64,000 nt of DNA from Skeletonema tropicum (taxonomy: Eukaryota; Bacillariophyta; Thalassiosirophyceae; Thalassiosirales; Thalassiosiraceae), in assembly GCA_037178625.1 (NCBI GenBank), contig CM074129.1, forward strand, positions 1,178,001 to 1,242,000. The letters are read 5' to 3'. A model generated the notes under the pieces. That model did no database searches, had not been told where the DNA came from, and saw only the letters and a program-made list of their open reading frames with translations. A program made the translations under genes and the position numbers. Position 1 is the first letter of the stretch, and each line of letters opens with the position of its first letter. Of this stretch, positions 34,365 through 45,623 are shown piece after piece.

Positions 34365-35479
34365 ATGAAGTTCATTTATGCCATAATTCCATTTGTGAAT
34401 TTGGCAACCAACGAATTTGTTGGCGGCGCAACTCATGCGCTATTAAACAAAATTGTCATTGCCACACCTCCACAAGGTACATGCCATGACAATATTATTA
34501 ACGGAACAACAACACTACGTGTAGATTCACCAACATTTATCAGTGACACACCTCCTACAAAGCAAACAACATCAATTAGGTACTTGCCAGTCGAGGACGC
34601 CGACGATGTGTACGCAGCCCATGATAACATGCTACACAACTTGGATACTCTTATTAACACCTTTGACGACTCTGAGCAATCTACTCAGTATGAACCATTT
34701 AATTATGAAGACAGTGACGAGATGAGGAATTACTAGAAACTCTTCCACAACTCCAACACGACCTGGAAACAGCGGGGAAGATTTTTTTAGCAGCAACTCA
34801 GCACAATCACATTGCATTTGAGGTTGAGGACGAATACAATACTGATGAAGCATTTGAGGTTGAGGACGAATACAATACTGATGAAGAAGAGAGTTTCATG
34901 AAGCTTGAACCGAAGGTTGAGGACGAATACAATACTGATGAAGAAGAGAGTTCCATGAAGCTTGATCCGACTGAGGTTACAGCAGCGGATATAGTGCTGA
35001 ATGATAGCGCGCAGAGGACTCGTATTGGAACTAACAAAATTGAAATTGAGCAGTGGAATTGTGTTGAAACTAAGACAACTGAAGTTGAGCAGAGGAAACG
35101 TATTGGAACTCAAACAACCGATGTTAAGCAGCGGAACTGTATTGGAACTAAGACAACCGATGTTGATCAGAGGAAATGTAGTGGACCTAAGATGAACGAT
35201 GTGGATCAGAAGAATATTATTGGAACTAACTCTGGAGTGCAGGCAAAACCGTGGTCGTTTATGATTGACGAAGGTAACCTAGTGGCTGATATTCCCGTTA
35301 CCTTAATGCATTCAGGCGATCAAATGGGTCTGTATAATGGTAGCCAGTGGAATCCTGGGATCGACCGGGGTAACCCAGATGATTCAGTTACAAAAACAAC
35401 CCTTGATTACCCCAATGATGTTGGAGACAACTTGGTCAAGTCACTCATTGTAAAGTGGACTTCCTTTGTCCTTTATTGA
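34365..35479 (+). pseudogene. Gag-like ORF with one frameshift and internal repeats
   Basis: The frame from 34365 ends at 34736 (…EDSDEMRNY). A second frame is open from about 34727 (DEELLETLPQLQHDLETA) to 35479, so a small indel near 34720-34727 splits one protein of about 370 aa. The second part has four EVEDEYNTDE-type repeats (34811-34975) and about five 45-bp repeats coding RxxxGTxxTDVxQ (35025-35230). There is no Cys-His knuckle. The gag assignment rests on position between the LTRs only. Confidence 0.55.
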
Positions 35480-35542
35480 AAGGATAGAGATGCCATTTGG
35501 TACAATCCGATATCGACTACGTGATATCGAATTGTGGGGGGG

Positions 35543-35663
35543 TGTTAGATTACACGTACGTAGATACAAGTAGAGTACGGAAATACTCTAATCATTATCT
35601 TTTATCTCCTATCTAATCTATCAATAGCATCGATTGGAAGTAGGGAGATCGAGGATACTAACA
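35543..35663 (+). repeat. 3' LTR of the miniature element
   Basis: Same 121 bp as 34216-34336, preceded by the G-rich polypurine tract and followed by CATTG. Confidence 0.85.
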
Positions 35664-35707
35664 CATTGCGTGCGTACGTGTTGCTTGTGGTGATGGACAG
35701 TCCAATG

Positions 35708-36069
35708 TGACAGATGGTGTCAAACCCTGACCCCAGCTAAAGCCCTTGCTAGGAGCTAATTCATGCGTTACCACACTTGGTCGTTTGTTAACTTGCGTTT
35801 ACTTTAGAATTCGAATTGTGAGCTTTCCTTATCTTGGAAAACAATCATCCAAGAAACATCCTTATCTTGGATACAATCGTCATTGTTGGAGTTTTCCCTC
35901 CAAAATCCCTCTCTCTGATATCTTTTGCTGCCTAAAACCTCTTCGGAAGTGCCGAGAACTTCTCTGCCCCTCATACGTGTCGTACCTACCCTCAAAGATA
36001 CATATCTCAATGCCGTACCAGCAAGTACTAGAATCCATATCCAAGCCTTGTCCAAGCTCCCGTTCGTCA
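35708..36069 (-). repeat. 3' LTR (in element orientation)
   Basis: 362 bp, TG...CA. The last about 88 codons of the long ORF lie in this LTR. Confidence 0.85.
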
Positions 36070-39000
36070 TCCCCCTATGATTCGACGTCCTTGCTATTAC
36101 ATCTCCAATAATCCATCGCGTTCCCTTTCCAAGATAGATCGCCTTGTAATCATATGGATAAAATTCCCTCCTAATGAATGTCACTCTCATACATTCAGAT
36201 GTAGCTGTAGCAATCTCACGAATGCGGTAGGTCAGTATGGAGTGTCTTACGCTGGTCCCAAAACTGGGCTGTATCTTACTAGCCACGAGTGACTCAATAT
36301 TGCTGGGCAAGATTGGCGTGTCTTGTTGCAGTAGTCCAAGAATAACACATTCCGTCATTGTCACGTGTCCTACAATCAACTCTGAGCTTCCACTCTGGAG
36401 GTTATCATATCCGTCTGCAATCAATGATGTCTTGCTGCAATTGCGTGTTCTCAAACTAATCAGTTGCGATAGGCGATCAACTCTGTGTCTTGAGCCCATG
36501 GAACAGTTGCTTCCAGTTTCAGCTGACTCAGCGTATCCAATGTTTTCCGATTGGCACTGATATGACGCTCCGTTCTGCTGAGACATGAGTTGGGTCATTG
36601 CCTTTTCTAGATCGGTCCTGACAGAATGGATGAGTGCGATCATTTCCTTCTCAAGAACAACGTTCTCCGTCTGCAATGCATCATCATAAAAGAAGTTTGT
36701 AAGCTGGTGATTTGGGCCGCTCATTCTACCAGGGATAAAGCCGCTATCCGCAATGTGTCTCGTCATCATAGCAACGCAGCAGGGATTGTGATCTCTCTCA
36801 AATTCATTGCCGTTGTACGTAACGATGTTCCTCAAGTATCTTCCCCCAGGTTCCCTGACAACAACGTTGCTGCGTGTATCTCCACGTGTGTATCCTACAG
36901 AGCTTGAGTGTATTGTCCCCCATAGTAACAGTCGTGTCGCGCTGTTGTACGTCTGCGTAGGATCATACTCATACCAAACACTGATTCTCCTCAAAGAAGC
37001 GGTTGTCACGTCCTTGGCATATCTTTCATTCAATCGCGGTCCATTCGAGTTGTGAAAATCATCCCGCTCAGCAAGCTCCTGAACTCTCGCGCCGCCAATA
37101 CCAATTAGCTTTGACTTTAATCGGCCAATCATCCAATCACTTTGGAGTTGTCCATCGTTTTCCACATTCAACGTCAACGCTCCCATACAAACCTCATTAA
37201 GACTATTGTTGTTGACGTATCGTAGTTCTTCGTTGTCGATGTCACCATCACCACAAGGTAATTCAATCCAATGATTCCAATAATAATCCAGAGACGAACT
37301 TCTCAACGCATCCAACTTGAGTTTGTGGAGTGTAGCCTTCTTGTATCCGTCGAGTGCAATGTTGTAGAATGAATTTCTCTCTTCAGCAAATGTCTCCAAG
37401 TTGTTACATTTCAGATTCTTCGTATCCTGCCATTTGATCTCCCCATTGTCTCGATCAATACCTTCGTCTCGTTGATAGTTCCGAGGTACCTGATGTCCAA
37501 GAAGATCTCCAACTTTCGCCTTGAGCCCGCTTTGAGAATCCTCAATGATTTGAACTAACTTCGCAATGGATCCCAAGATAGATGACCCAAAATTCGCAAA
37601 CCTGATGCAACCAACTGCTACATTCTCACGGATGTAATGGTATGATAATACCAAATGCCTCTTGCGATTCTTGAAGTCAGGATTAACTCCACTTGACACT
37701 AAAGACTCATTGTCACCCAATAGTAGAATCGGGGTTCCATGCAAAGGTACTCCGAGGAACTGAAGGAGGGTCTTGTTAGCCCTGATTTGCCTGATAGCTG
37801 TTCCCGCTGCGTTGTTCTCGGATCTGTACGTAGCTGTTTCGACAGTATTCTGCTTCTTCGAAAACCAATCAAAAGGAGTCTTATTGAGGAAGTGAAGTGC
37901 GCCTGTGACAGATTTTCCACTGCGAATATCATGCATTAGGTTGGCATCCACAAAACTAGTCATCAAGACAGGCTTCCCACAAGCTGGTGGAGGATTCTTG
38001 GAGTACTCCTCGCGAGTTCTGGCATAGGGCGTACTGGGCCAATCCCTTTTGAGGAAATCGAAACCTGAGATAACAGGCATATCAGTCTTGTACCGAATGT
38101 CTCCATTCCTCATCTTGCAGAGATACCCATAGACTCTCTTGATCCTATCGAGATGACCTTTCCTTGGTTGTGCACGGAAGCTGGACAACGTCATTACAGC
38201 GGTTCCCACAATATTTCTATCATTGTCGTTGACCATACGCTTTATCATCATCTCGGTCGGCGTGAAATCTACTCCCCAAGAGTGCTTATCGTACGTGATA
38301 TCTCCAACGATTTTCTTTCTCAATAACTTTTCCTTGGCCAATACCTCCTCCAATAGTATCTTACTATCCCATAATCTAATAAACTTCAACGTTGAGTAGT
38401 CAGAATCGTTGCGTCCCATCGAACCCATCCAAGGTACCGTAATATTACCAGATGCAGCTCCCCATCGTGAAAGTAGTTTGACAATCAGAGTCCCATCACA
38501 ACCAGAAGTCTTGTCGTGCTGGCTTTCATGCATGATGTCCGCGCCAAATGAGTCAAACAGTCTCCGCATCATCTCTCCCCCATCATTACGGGCAACACAG
38601 TTGGAGTAATGTATGTTGATGCGAGGCATGACCTGCATATATGCGGCTCCAGCAGTGGGATCGACGCCCGTCACAAGTCGTCCAAGATCTTCAATAAACT
38701 CAATGAACGTCACACTGGTTCCAAAATTACGTGGCTGCAAAGAGTACTTTCCAAATCCAATCACTGCGGAGCAATAACCCTTTCGAAATCCAAGCGCCGA
38801 GGAGCAGTAATCCTGTCCAAATGCTGCAACCGCCAATCGAAAGATGCTCCTGTCATCATTATCACTCTTGCGTATCACCACCTTGTCAACCGTTAATGAT
38901 GACAACACGAGATCCTCTCCACATGCGTGCATAAAAGTAGGTGCCACCTCGATGTCTTGAATAGAGCAGTCATCGAACTCTGAGTGCCGTTCCACTTGCG

Positions 39001-40846
39001 AAGCAAGATAATCACCGTCTTCAACGGAAACAGGCGCACATGCGTCGCAACGATCAATCAAGGTCACCTCCTGACCAGTATCATCAACGTATCCAACAAT
39101 ATCGATGGCATTATCTCCAAGTTCCACCTCTTTTCGTCCTAGCTCCCCATCTTTCTTCCCAACTAAATCATCCGTCTCCAATCTTCCACTGACGTTGTTG
39201 CTATCAGATATGTAGCCAGTGATATTCCATCCGATCAATCTTCCCCCATCAGTAATCATCACTATGAAACATCCCCCATCAATATTACCAGCTCTCTTCA
39301 AATATTGCACATTTGCCGAAGAAATAAGTACATAAGAACTGACAGCAGTCAAGTACGCACACTCCCCAACCTCATGAACAGTCTTGTGCTCTAACACTTC
39401 ATTTGTTGCAAAACCAACATCATTGTGTTTATCGTTGTCATCACCAAAGGGAAGGCGGAGAGGCTGACGAAGATCAATTGCTGTTGGAAGGAAGTTGACG
39501 GCGCTGTACCACTTGCAAGCAGGCTCATAATTAAATGCACAATGCGGTCGTTGCCAACGATGGATGCAAATATCTCCGTCAGTAGCCGTCCCCCAATAGG
39601 TGTCCTCTATTAGAACATAAGATGTACCAAGATCAGGATACATCGCCTCAAGTCTGATCGTAGTGGGATGGAAGCAGCTGGTAGATAGTAAGGGATAGCC
39701 CTTTAAATCTTGACACAGATAGGGATAACCTCCCAGATGCTTGCGAACCCAACATTGCATTTGTCCGCAACGACAGTTGAAGATGCATCGAGCCTCTTCA
39801 TGAACCAAACCAGCCTCGGCCAACCCAGTCGAAATCAAGTCTGTGGATGGATTGCCTCTGTCGAAGAGCTTCGACTGCTCATCAAAGAAATGCTTCGCAG
39901 CCATCAGGCTCGCTGGAGAAGCTACGGCTACGGATGGAATCCCTCTATCAAATGATTGCGCTTCAAATGTTTGCTTTGCTATTGTCAGGCGAGGCACATC
40001 AGTGGTGTTAGAAGCGTAGGAAAACAACAAAGAGTTCATGTTGTCGTGGTTGGAACGTGCATCAATAAAGGCGAAGTTGCGGTCTGTTGTAGTTGTTGAG
40101 AAGGTGGACTTTTCTGCCGTAGGAAATCGGTTGCTGCAGTCCGATGCAAGATTAGGTGTTGAAATATCGTCCGTGTAGTCGTCAGGAGAAGATGGTTTAC
40201 ATAATTCCACCCCTGGAACGTCATCATCATCATCCAGATCATCATCCAAAGAGTAGGAATGATATTGCCCAAAATATCCCGTATGTTGCTGAATTTGAAT
40301 AAGCCTACGTTGGTGAAGTTTGGCCTTGGCCTCGTCGTAGGTAACGAAAGGGACAGCTGCGTCGAACCACTGATCGAAGTCCACGCTGGTTTTCTGCATG
40401 AAGTCGTAAACACCAACCTTGGAGATGGGTCCATGCAACATCTGGAGCTGATTCATGTAGGATAGGACTTCGCTCAACCTCTCCCTAAGTTCATCCGAAA
40501 TACTTGCTCCTGTTTTGTCTTTGATCAAATTCACCATGTTGGGATCGCTGATCAACTGCTTGAACTGCCCCAAGGTTGTGATGCCTTTGGAATCCAAGTG
40601 CTCATGCACGATAGTATTGTTGTTCAACCACTGGTGCAGGATGTGTCTTAGCGTTGGATCCATTTGAATCATCTTCCCACTCCGGTTCTTCACGCTGTTT
40701 ACCTCGTTTAAATCATCAATTTTATCTAGAAAATCTCTGGACGTATTTATACTACGATCAGCGATAGCGTCTGCTACAAATCCATCGTCATCTAACTCAT
40801 CACAAAAGAGATGCTTTAGTAACTTTTCATGGGTTGCTTTCCTCAT
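35804..40846 (-). CDS. 1680-aa polyprotein of LTR element: gag-like part plus copia RNase H remnants
   Basis: Residues 1-180 are helical and gag-like (LRHILHQWLNNNTIVHEHL, FDAAVPFVTYDEAKAKLHQR). The middle (about 300-800) has no domain I recognise. Residues about 880-1060 resemble the end of copia pol: LSSFRAQPRKGHLDRIKRVY, SFVDANLMHDIRSGKSVTGA, DWFSKKQNTVETATYRSE, and GDNESLVSSG with NRKRHLVLSYHYIREN. A weaker second copy of the same RNase H tail appears near 1510-1560 (DTPILPSNIESLVASKIQPS, VRHSILTYRIREI), so part was duplicated. No YVDD RT box or HHCC integrase is seen. The ORF is intact despite the loss, which suggests recent selection or recent copying by a helper. Confidence 0.7.
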   Translation of the reverse strand: MRKATHEKLLKHLFCDELDDDGFVADAIADRSINTSRDFLDKIDDLNEVNSVKNRSGKMIQMDPTLRHILHQWLNNNTIVHEHLDSKGITTLGQFKQLISDPNMVNLIKDKTGASISDELRERLSEVLSYMNQLQMLHGPISKVGVYDFMQKTSVDFDQWFDAAVPFVTYDEAKAKLHQRRLIQIQQHTGYFGQYHSYSLDDDLDDDDDVPGVELCKPSSPDDYTDDISTPNLASDCSNRFPTAEKSTFSTTTTDRNFAFIDARSNHDNMNSLLFSYASNTTDVPRLTIAKQTFEAQSFDRGIPSVAVASPASLMAAKHFFDEQSKLFDRGNPSTDLISTGLAEAGLVHEEARCIFNCRCGQMQCWVRKHLGGYPYLCQDLKGYPLLSTSCFHPTTIRLEAMYPDLGTSYVLIEDTYWGTATDGDICIHRWQRPHCAFNYEPACKWYSAVNFLPTAIDLRQPLRLPFGDDNDKHNDVGFATNEVLEHKTVHEVGECAYLTAVSSYVLISSANVQYLKRAGNIDGGCFIVMITDGGRLIGWNITGYISDSNNVSGRLETDDLVGKKDGELGRKEVELGDNAIDIVGYVDDTGQEVTLIDRCDACAPVSVEDGDYLASQVERHSEFDDCSIQDIEVAPTFMHACGEDLVLSSLTVDKVVIRKSDNDDRSIFRLAVAAFGQDYCSSALGFRKGYCSAVIGFGKYSLQPRNFGTSVTFIEFIEDLGRLVTGVDPTAGAAYMQVMPRINIHYSNCVARNDGGEMMRRLFDSFGADIMHESQHDKTSGCDGTLIVKLLSRWGAASGNITVPWMGSMGRNDSDYSTLKFIRLWDSKILLEEVLAKEKLLRKKIVGDITYDKHSWGVDFTPTEMMIKRMVNDNDRNIVGTAVMTLSSFRAQPRKGHLDRIKRVYGYLCKMRNGDIRYKTDMPVISGFDFLKRDWPSTPYARTREEYSKNPPPACGKPVLMTSFVDANLMHDIRSGKSVTGALHFLNKTPFDWFSKKQNTVETATYRSENNAAGTAIRQIRANKTLLQFLGVPLHGTPILLLGDNESLVSSGVNPDFKNRKRHLVLSYHYIRENVAVGCIRFANFGSSILGSIAKLVQIIEDSQSGLKAKVGDLLGHQVPRNYQRDEGIDRDNGEIKWQDTKNLKCNNLETFAEERNSFYNIALDGYKKATLHKLKLDALRSSSLDYYWNHWIELPCGDGDIDNEELRYVNNNSLNEVCMGALTLNVENDGQLQSDWMIGRLKSKLIGIGGARVQELAERDDFHNSNGPRLNERYAKDVTTASLRRISVWYEYDPTQTYNSATRLLLWGTIHSSSVGYTRGDTRSNVVVREPGGRYLRNIVTYNGNEFERDHNPCCVAMMTRHIADSGFIPGRMSGPNHQLTNFFYDDALQTENVVLEKEMIALIHSVRTDLEKAMTQLMSQQNGASYQCQSENIGYAESAETGSNCSMGSRHRVDRLSQLISLRTRNCSKTSLIADGYDNLQSGSSELIVGHVTMTECVILGLLQQDTPILPSNIESLVASKIQPSFGTSVRHSILTYRIREIATATSECMRVTFIRREFYPYDYKAIYLGKGTRWIIGDVIARTSNHRGMTNGSLDKAWIWILVLAGTALRYVSLRVGTTRMRGREVLGTSEEVLGSKRYQREGFWRENSNNDDCIQDKDVSWMIVFQDKESSQFEF

Positions 40847-41324
40847 GATTCAAAACTGCGCCGAAATAAAACTGTAATAAATTTTTGATATGCCCAATAA
40901 GTATTTATCAACCGTTCAATACTCTATTATTAGGAAATTACAGGGTTGCACTTGCTGATGTGCTTAGGGCAACACGGAGTCACCCGCAGTTCACGCTGCA
41001 GATTCTGCCTCACCGCGCTAATAGTGAGTACTGGAATCTATATTCCTTATTTCCAACACGGAGTCAGGTTGGGGAATTTCCGAACAAATCTCACCGAAGC
41101 TCTTCGGTAGTAATTGAGATAGTCTTGAGCTGATTTACACACTTCACCGCTTTGCCACGGTCATGTACTCACTTTGTCCAATAGATCGCTTACAGGGTGC
41201 AACGCGGAGTCACACACACGGGGTCCTCAAATCGATGGGAGTAGGGATGTCGTAGGTGCGAAGGCAGCAGTCGGCTCACTCGATTCCGTAATGGAATAAA
41301 AGTAGAATCCGACGACTGGAAATC

Positions 41325-41690
41325 TGACAGATGGTGTCAAACCCTGACCCCAGCTAAAGCCCTTGCTAGGAGCTAATTCATGCGTTACCACACTTGGTCG
41401 TTTGTTAACTTGCGTTTACTTTAGAATTCGAATTGTGAGCTTTCCTTATCTTGGAAAACAATCATCCAAGAAACATCCTTATCTTGGATACAATCGTCAT
41501 TGTTGGAGTTTTCCCTCCAAAATCCCTCTCTCTGATATCTTTTGCTGCCTAAAACCTCTTCGGAAGTGCCGAGAACTTCTCTGCCCCTCATACGTGTCGT
41601 ACCTACCCTCAAAGATACATATCTCAATGCCGTACCAGCAAGTACCTACTAGAATCCATATCCAAGCCTTGTCCAAGCTCCCGTTCGTCA
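41325..41690 (-). repeat. 5' LTR (in element orientation)
   Basis: 366 bp, TG...CA, near-identical to 35708-36069 with one 4-bp insertion at about 41645. Confidence 0.85.
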
Positions 41691-41695
41691 CAATG

Positions 41696-43928
41696 GAACG
41701 TGAACAGCTGAAGACAGCTGTCTCATTCCCACGGGCCCGAGGGGGCAACGGTCTGTCTGTGTGCTGCGGGGGGTCTCTAGAGGGTCACCGACACATCCCC
41801 CAAAATGTGAAATTTGACAAGGTCCTTACATGGGGTACGTAGGAATTAAACATACTGAATTCCTACTTATTAATAAAACGCGGTCAGACAGAAAATGGGG
41901 AAAGATTTTTCCACCACCATCCAAAGCTAGTAGTTCACCACCATGATAGCCGTCACTTCGCCCTATCAAAATCATCGCCACTTTGACAACATCGCTACTT
42001 TACTTCGAGGAATATCTCTTCTATTATGTCTTTGAAATATAAATTGACAACATAGTTACGTTGGAGTATGAGATAGGTGCATAATATACAGTCCCTGGCA
42101 GCGGCCTTTTTATCGGCGTATCATCGTGTCGCCGGTCCCGATGATCGGAGATATAGTGATGTAGTGAAGTCATACGAACACCATTCATCGACGGCAACCT
42201 CATCAAGAGTATAACGGAGTCGTCTTGACTGATCTTCCGGGTCGACAACTCTGAATACACTCCACTGGGTTCGACATGCACCACCGACGGGTCATCGATT
42301 GTTGCTAACGTTTAATACGACGGTGTTACAATGCGATGACATGATCCAAATATCATTTATTTCATCCCCTTCGCTTCTATAATGCTAATATGCAGCTGAT
42401 AGCGCAGAGGATTGATCGGTATCACTGATATGCTTGGATAAAGACCGGATCACGCAACAATACAAGTTCTAAGTGGAGCTAATACTTTGGGATCTTTTGG
42501 GATGCTGATCGCTATACAGTGGGGATATACTGACTTTTCGCCGATAAATGCGGATGGACCGTGATATTAACTGGATGCAGGATGAGCTAGACCGAAGTTG
42601 ACGGGGGTGGAATCTGGTGCAATGTCAGGAGACTCCTGTATCATTGCGAATTGGCAATTTTTATGTAGACTTTTGCCCCGCTTATACCCCCCTTTGGCAT
42701 GAATACTAAGAACCACAGACTTATTGGGTAGTCAAACGTTTTATAAAGTAAGATAGAAGCAGAATATGGGCTATTTGACATGTGTTCACTCACAACAGAT
42801 TGTTATTTATAAGGATAAGGTGGGGATGAGGGTCCTATGCAAGTGGCAGCTCTCATCTTAGTGGTTCCATAAATCACTATCTAATTTACCCCTCATGTGG
42901 ACCCCTCTGGATATGTGATTCAATAGAGTGTGAAGAGGAACATATAAAGAGGGGTCCACATCAGGGGTGAATTAAAGGTCTGTAATTTCATTACTACGGC
43001 AATACTCCCATGGTGTAGGTCGATTTTGCCCCTCTAAAAAAAGAATGAGAAGGTGGATGATGATGCGTGATTCGTCTGTCCGTCGTCCCACTTTGATTCG
43101 TGGGTGGTGGTGCAGAACGGAGTTTTCTTGCTGGCTGTTTTCTGTTTTCGGTTGTTGGTGAAGTCGATGATCATGACCATTCCGTTTTTCATCAACTAAC
43201 AGCAACCATTGCACTCATCGTATCATCGTGTGCGGTTAGTCATTAGTAGTTCGAGATAGGAGATCATGGACAAGATCAGCACAAAGGAGGGGTGGCCTCG
43301 TAAGTAGAACCATACTAATTCCTCTATGTAACGCAAAATGTCCTGCGTTTCAAATTTCAAATTACAAATGTAACTGTCCGCAAAGCTATACATCATAGTG
43401 TCCGGCGGATCAACTCGAGCAGTTACATATGTAACAGTTTCACGGACCATCTCCTGGTCGGGTACCCAAAATCCCCAACAAATTTCCATCTATCTCCAAA
43501 AAGATTACTTTATCACCCAACTCTTCAGTCATTTTGTCACCAAAAATCAAAAGGAGTCAACAAAAAAGTTTCGGAACGAAGCAAAATCATACAAAGTATT
43601 GGCAAGAATGTTGGAAGTGAATGAGTATGTGAATGAGTATTCAGATGTTGAAATGAAGAAAGACACTCGTGAAAAATGTTGAGGACAAGATGATTCTTTC
43701 TGTTGTTGGAAAGTTAGTTCGGGTATGAGCGGAAGCTGGCCGCAAACTAGAGAGTAACGATAGTTCATTGATTTATGTGAAAACACTAAATTCTACTGTC
43801 TTCGGAACTCTTGCCAACCTATTCCCATGCATGTTGTGAGAGCCAGTGTGTCCGTGGATTTGTTACGTAACACAGACATACTAGCTTTAACGTAGGAATT
43901 CAATTCCTACGTCCGGCGTGAGCGATCT
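41696..43928. other. Gene-free stretch with small inverted repeats
   Basis: No convincing CDS. It contains a CTACGTAGGAATT motif (about 41837), a 91-bp fold-back element (42883-42973), the palindromic AGTTACATATGTAACA (about 43420) and a 30-bp block near 43255 shared with 18206. Short frames at 42972-43489 lack protein character. Confidence 0.4.
42883..42973. mobile_element. 91-bp fold-back (MITE-like) element
   Basis: The arms 42883-42908 and 42948-42973 are complementary over 26 bp with two mismatches (core CATGTGGACCCCTCT). The loop is 39 bp. No internal coding. Transposon status is inferred from shape only. Confidence 0.5.
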
Positions 43929-44605
43929 TGATGATGTGACTCGACTCGACTCGACTCGACTGCCAGACCGATCCCTCCATTGAAGTTGGAAGATATCGGC
44001 ACTTTCCAGCATTGTTCAACGTAGTTAAAACCTCTCTTATCTCTTTATCTCGAATAGGTTTGGTGGTTTTTGCCACCATTCTTGGGCCCGCCAAAAAAAC
44101 AGAAAACGTACCTAATTCCTATGTGAAAAGGGGGCATCCGGCATCCAAAAATCAAATCGGAGATAAGCACCATGACCGACCTCTTGTTCATATGGCCATG
44201 TGTTCATACAATATCAGTGTTATGCCACCGGAAACTGCCGTAGTATGATCTCAACATATAGTAGCATCATATTTAATTTTGTTTGGGTCGCCAACTGTCA
44301 TATTTAAATTTTTATTCAGCATGTTAATGAGTTGGTATGCTGGTCGGGCATGGGTACCAATATTCGGTGCAATGATAGAACACATAATTACGGCACTATT
44401 TCGACATTAATTACCTCCCAAACGATCATCCAAACCCTTTAGGTTCCACCCATGTTCATATTCTAGCAAAATATTAACGTTGAACTTCAAACATCGACGT
44501 ATATACAACTTGCTTTGACGTATCAATGCCTGGGACGATGGATATTGCGAAGTTGATCCAGAATGTCAACTGAGCACGTAACAGTATTGCACAGATCGAT
44601 AGTAT

Positions 44606-44878
44606 TCATTGTTTGATATCATTGATCAGTAGTTGACATGCAGAAAACGGTGCATTGCATCCCCTATCACAAAGAACAACACATATCCCATCTCTCTCAG
44701 GTATGGGCAGAATGCGCAACGTCGTGCCATCACGTTTACCTCCAAAACACCCAATCATTTGCTCGTCAATTGAAATCGTATTATTGGTAATGCTTGATTC
44801 ATCATCAACAGTGTCTGTGACCATCTCCACCATTTCGTTGCCCTCCTTCTCCATTTGCATTCCACCATCTGTCAACAT
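44606..44878 (-). pseudogene. Possible piggyBac-like transposase fragment
   Basis: A 90-codon frame with NNTISIDEQMIGCFGGKRDG and GICVVLCDRGCN. ISIDEQM followed by a small loop resembles the DEQM segment around the catalytic Asp of piggyBac-type transposases. The rest of the gene is not recognisable. Low confidence. Confidence 0.3.
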
Positions 44879-45623
44879 GGGTGAATTGTAGTCATTATTT
44901 TGGTGATACGAGGTGCATATTTCGGCGTCTTTGATGATAGTGAGCTTTCACAGTCACTAATAACTTCTATAGAACTTATGGATGCTGGAGGAGTAACATT
45001 AATGGCGGTGGTGATACCAAATGGCTCACTGCCAGGCTCGGCAGAACGGATGTAATGATGATGAAAATCATGTGGCAGCGGTGGCGGCTACGAAGGCGTT
45101 AAATGTGCAATAGGGCTAAATCAAGCCACCGGCCCCGTTGATTAAGACCTATTGCCATTAGTCTGCGCCGGTTGGGGAGACATTAGCAGTGCCTCGCCAC
45201 CTGTAGAGGGGGGGTGTATCACCATGGTCGTTGTGTTGTTTTGTGGTTGGCTCTACGTGAGAAAAACCCAATGTACGTGGGAATTAGTACGGGCGGGCAA
45301 TTTTTGAGATTTTCAAGTATGGTAGAGAGCTCATATTTTTCGTCATTTAGCCAAAAAATAGCCCTACTTTGAGACCACAGTAGACTAAATTCTCTTGAAA
45401 ATAACCATACAAACCCTAGTATCATATGAAAGCTTAGCTCCTGCTCTTTCTCTCGATGTGTCTAAATCCGTCTGGAGAAGCCGTCTTGTCGGTCAAAATG
45501 GCGCTAGAAAGTCATAATGTGGTTTTTTTTGCAAAATGGTGGGAATCCCCTCCATTTTCAGTTTTCAGATAAAGAGATACTTCGATTTTATTTTACCAAC
45601 ATTGATGCTGTGCTGGTTCATCA

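Larger units (their letters stand above)
34216..35663 (+). mobile_element. Miniature LTR retroelement (TRIM/LARD-like)
   Basis: Two apparently identical 121-bp LTRs (34216-34336 and 35543-35663) start TGTTAG and end CTAACA, flanked by the 5-bp duplication CATTG (34211-34215 and 35664-35668). A candidate primer-binding site GGTTATAGAGCC follows the first LTR directly, and a purine tract (TGTGGGGGGG) precedes the second. No RT, integrase or protease is present; only a gag-like frame. It depends on other elements for movement. Confidence 0.85.
35708..41690 (-). mobile_element. 5.98-kb LTR retrotransposon, pol mostly lost
   Basis: LTRs at 35708-36069 (362 bp) and 41325-41690 (366 bp) differ by one 4-bp indel and little else; each starts TGACAG and ends TCGTCA on the plus strand. 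The 5-bp duplication CAATG lies at 35703-35707 and 41691-41695. Read on the minus strand, a purine tract (ATAGGGGGA) sits directly before the 3' LTR (35708-36069). The element is coded entirely by one 1680-aa frame. It has Ty1/copia-type RNase H remnants but no recognisable integrase or RT. Confidence 0.85.

Noticed and set aside
43931..43965. TCGAC tandem (TGACTCGACTCGACTCGACT) as a possible CRISPR or regulatory array
   Set aside because: It is a simple 5-bp microsatellite at an LTR start, shorter in the second LTR copy; there are no spacers.
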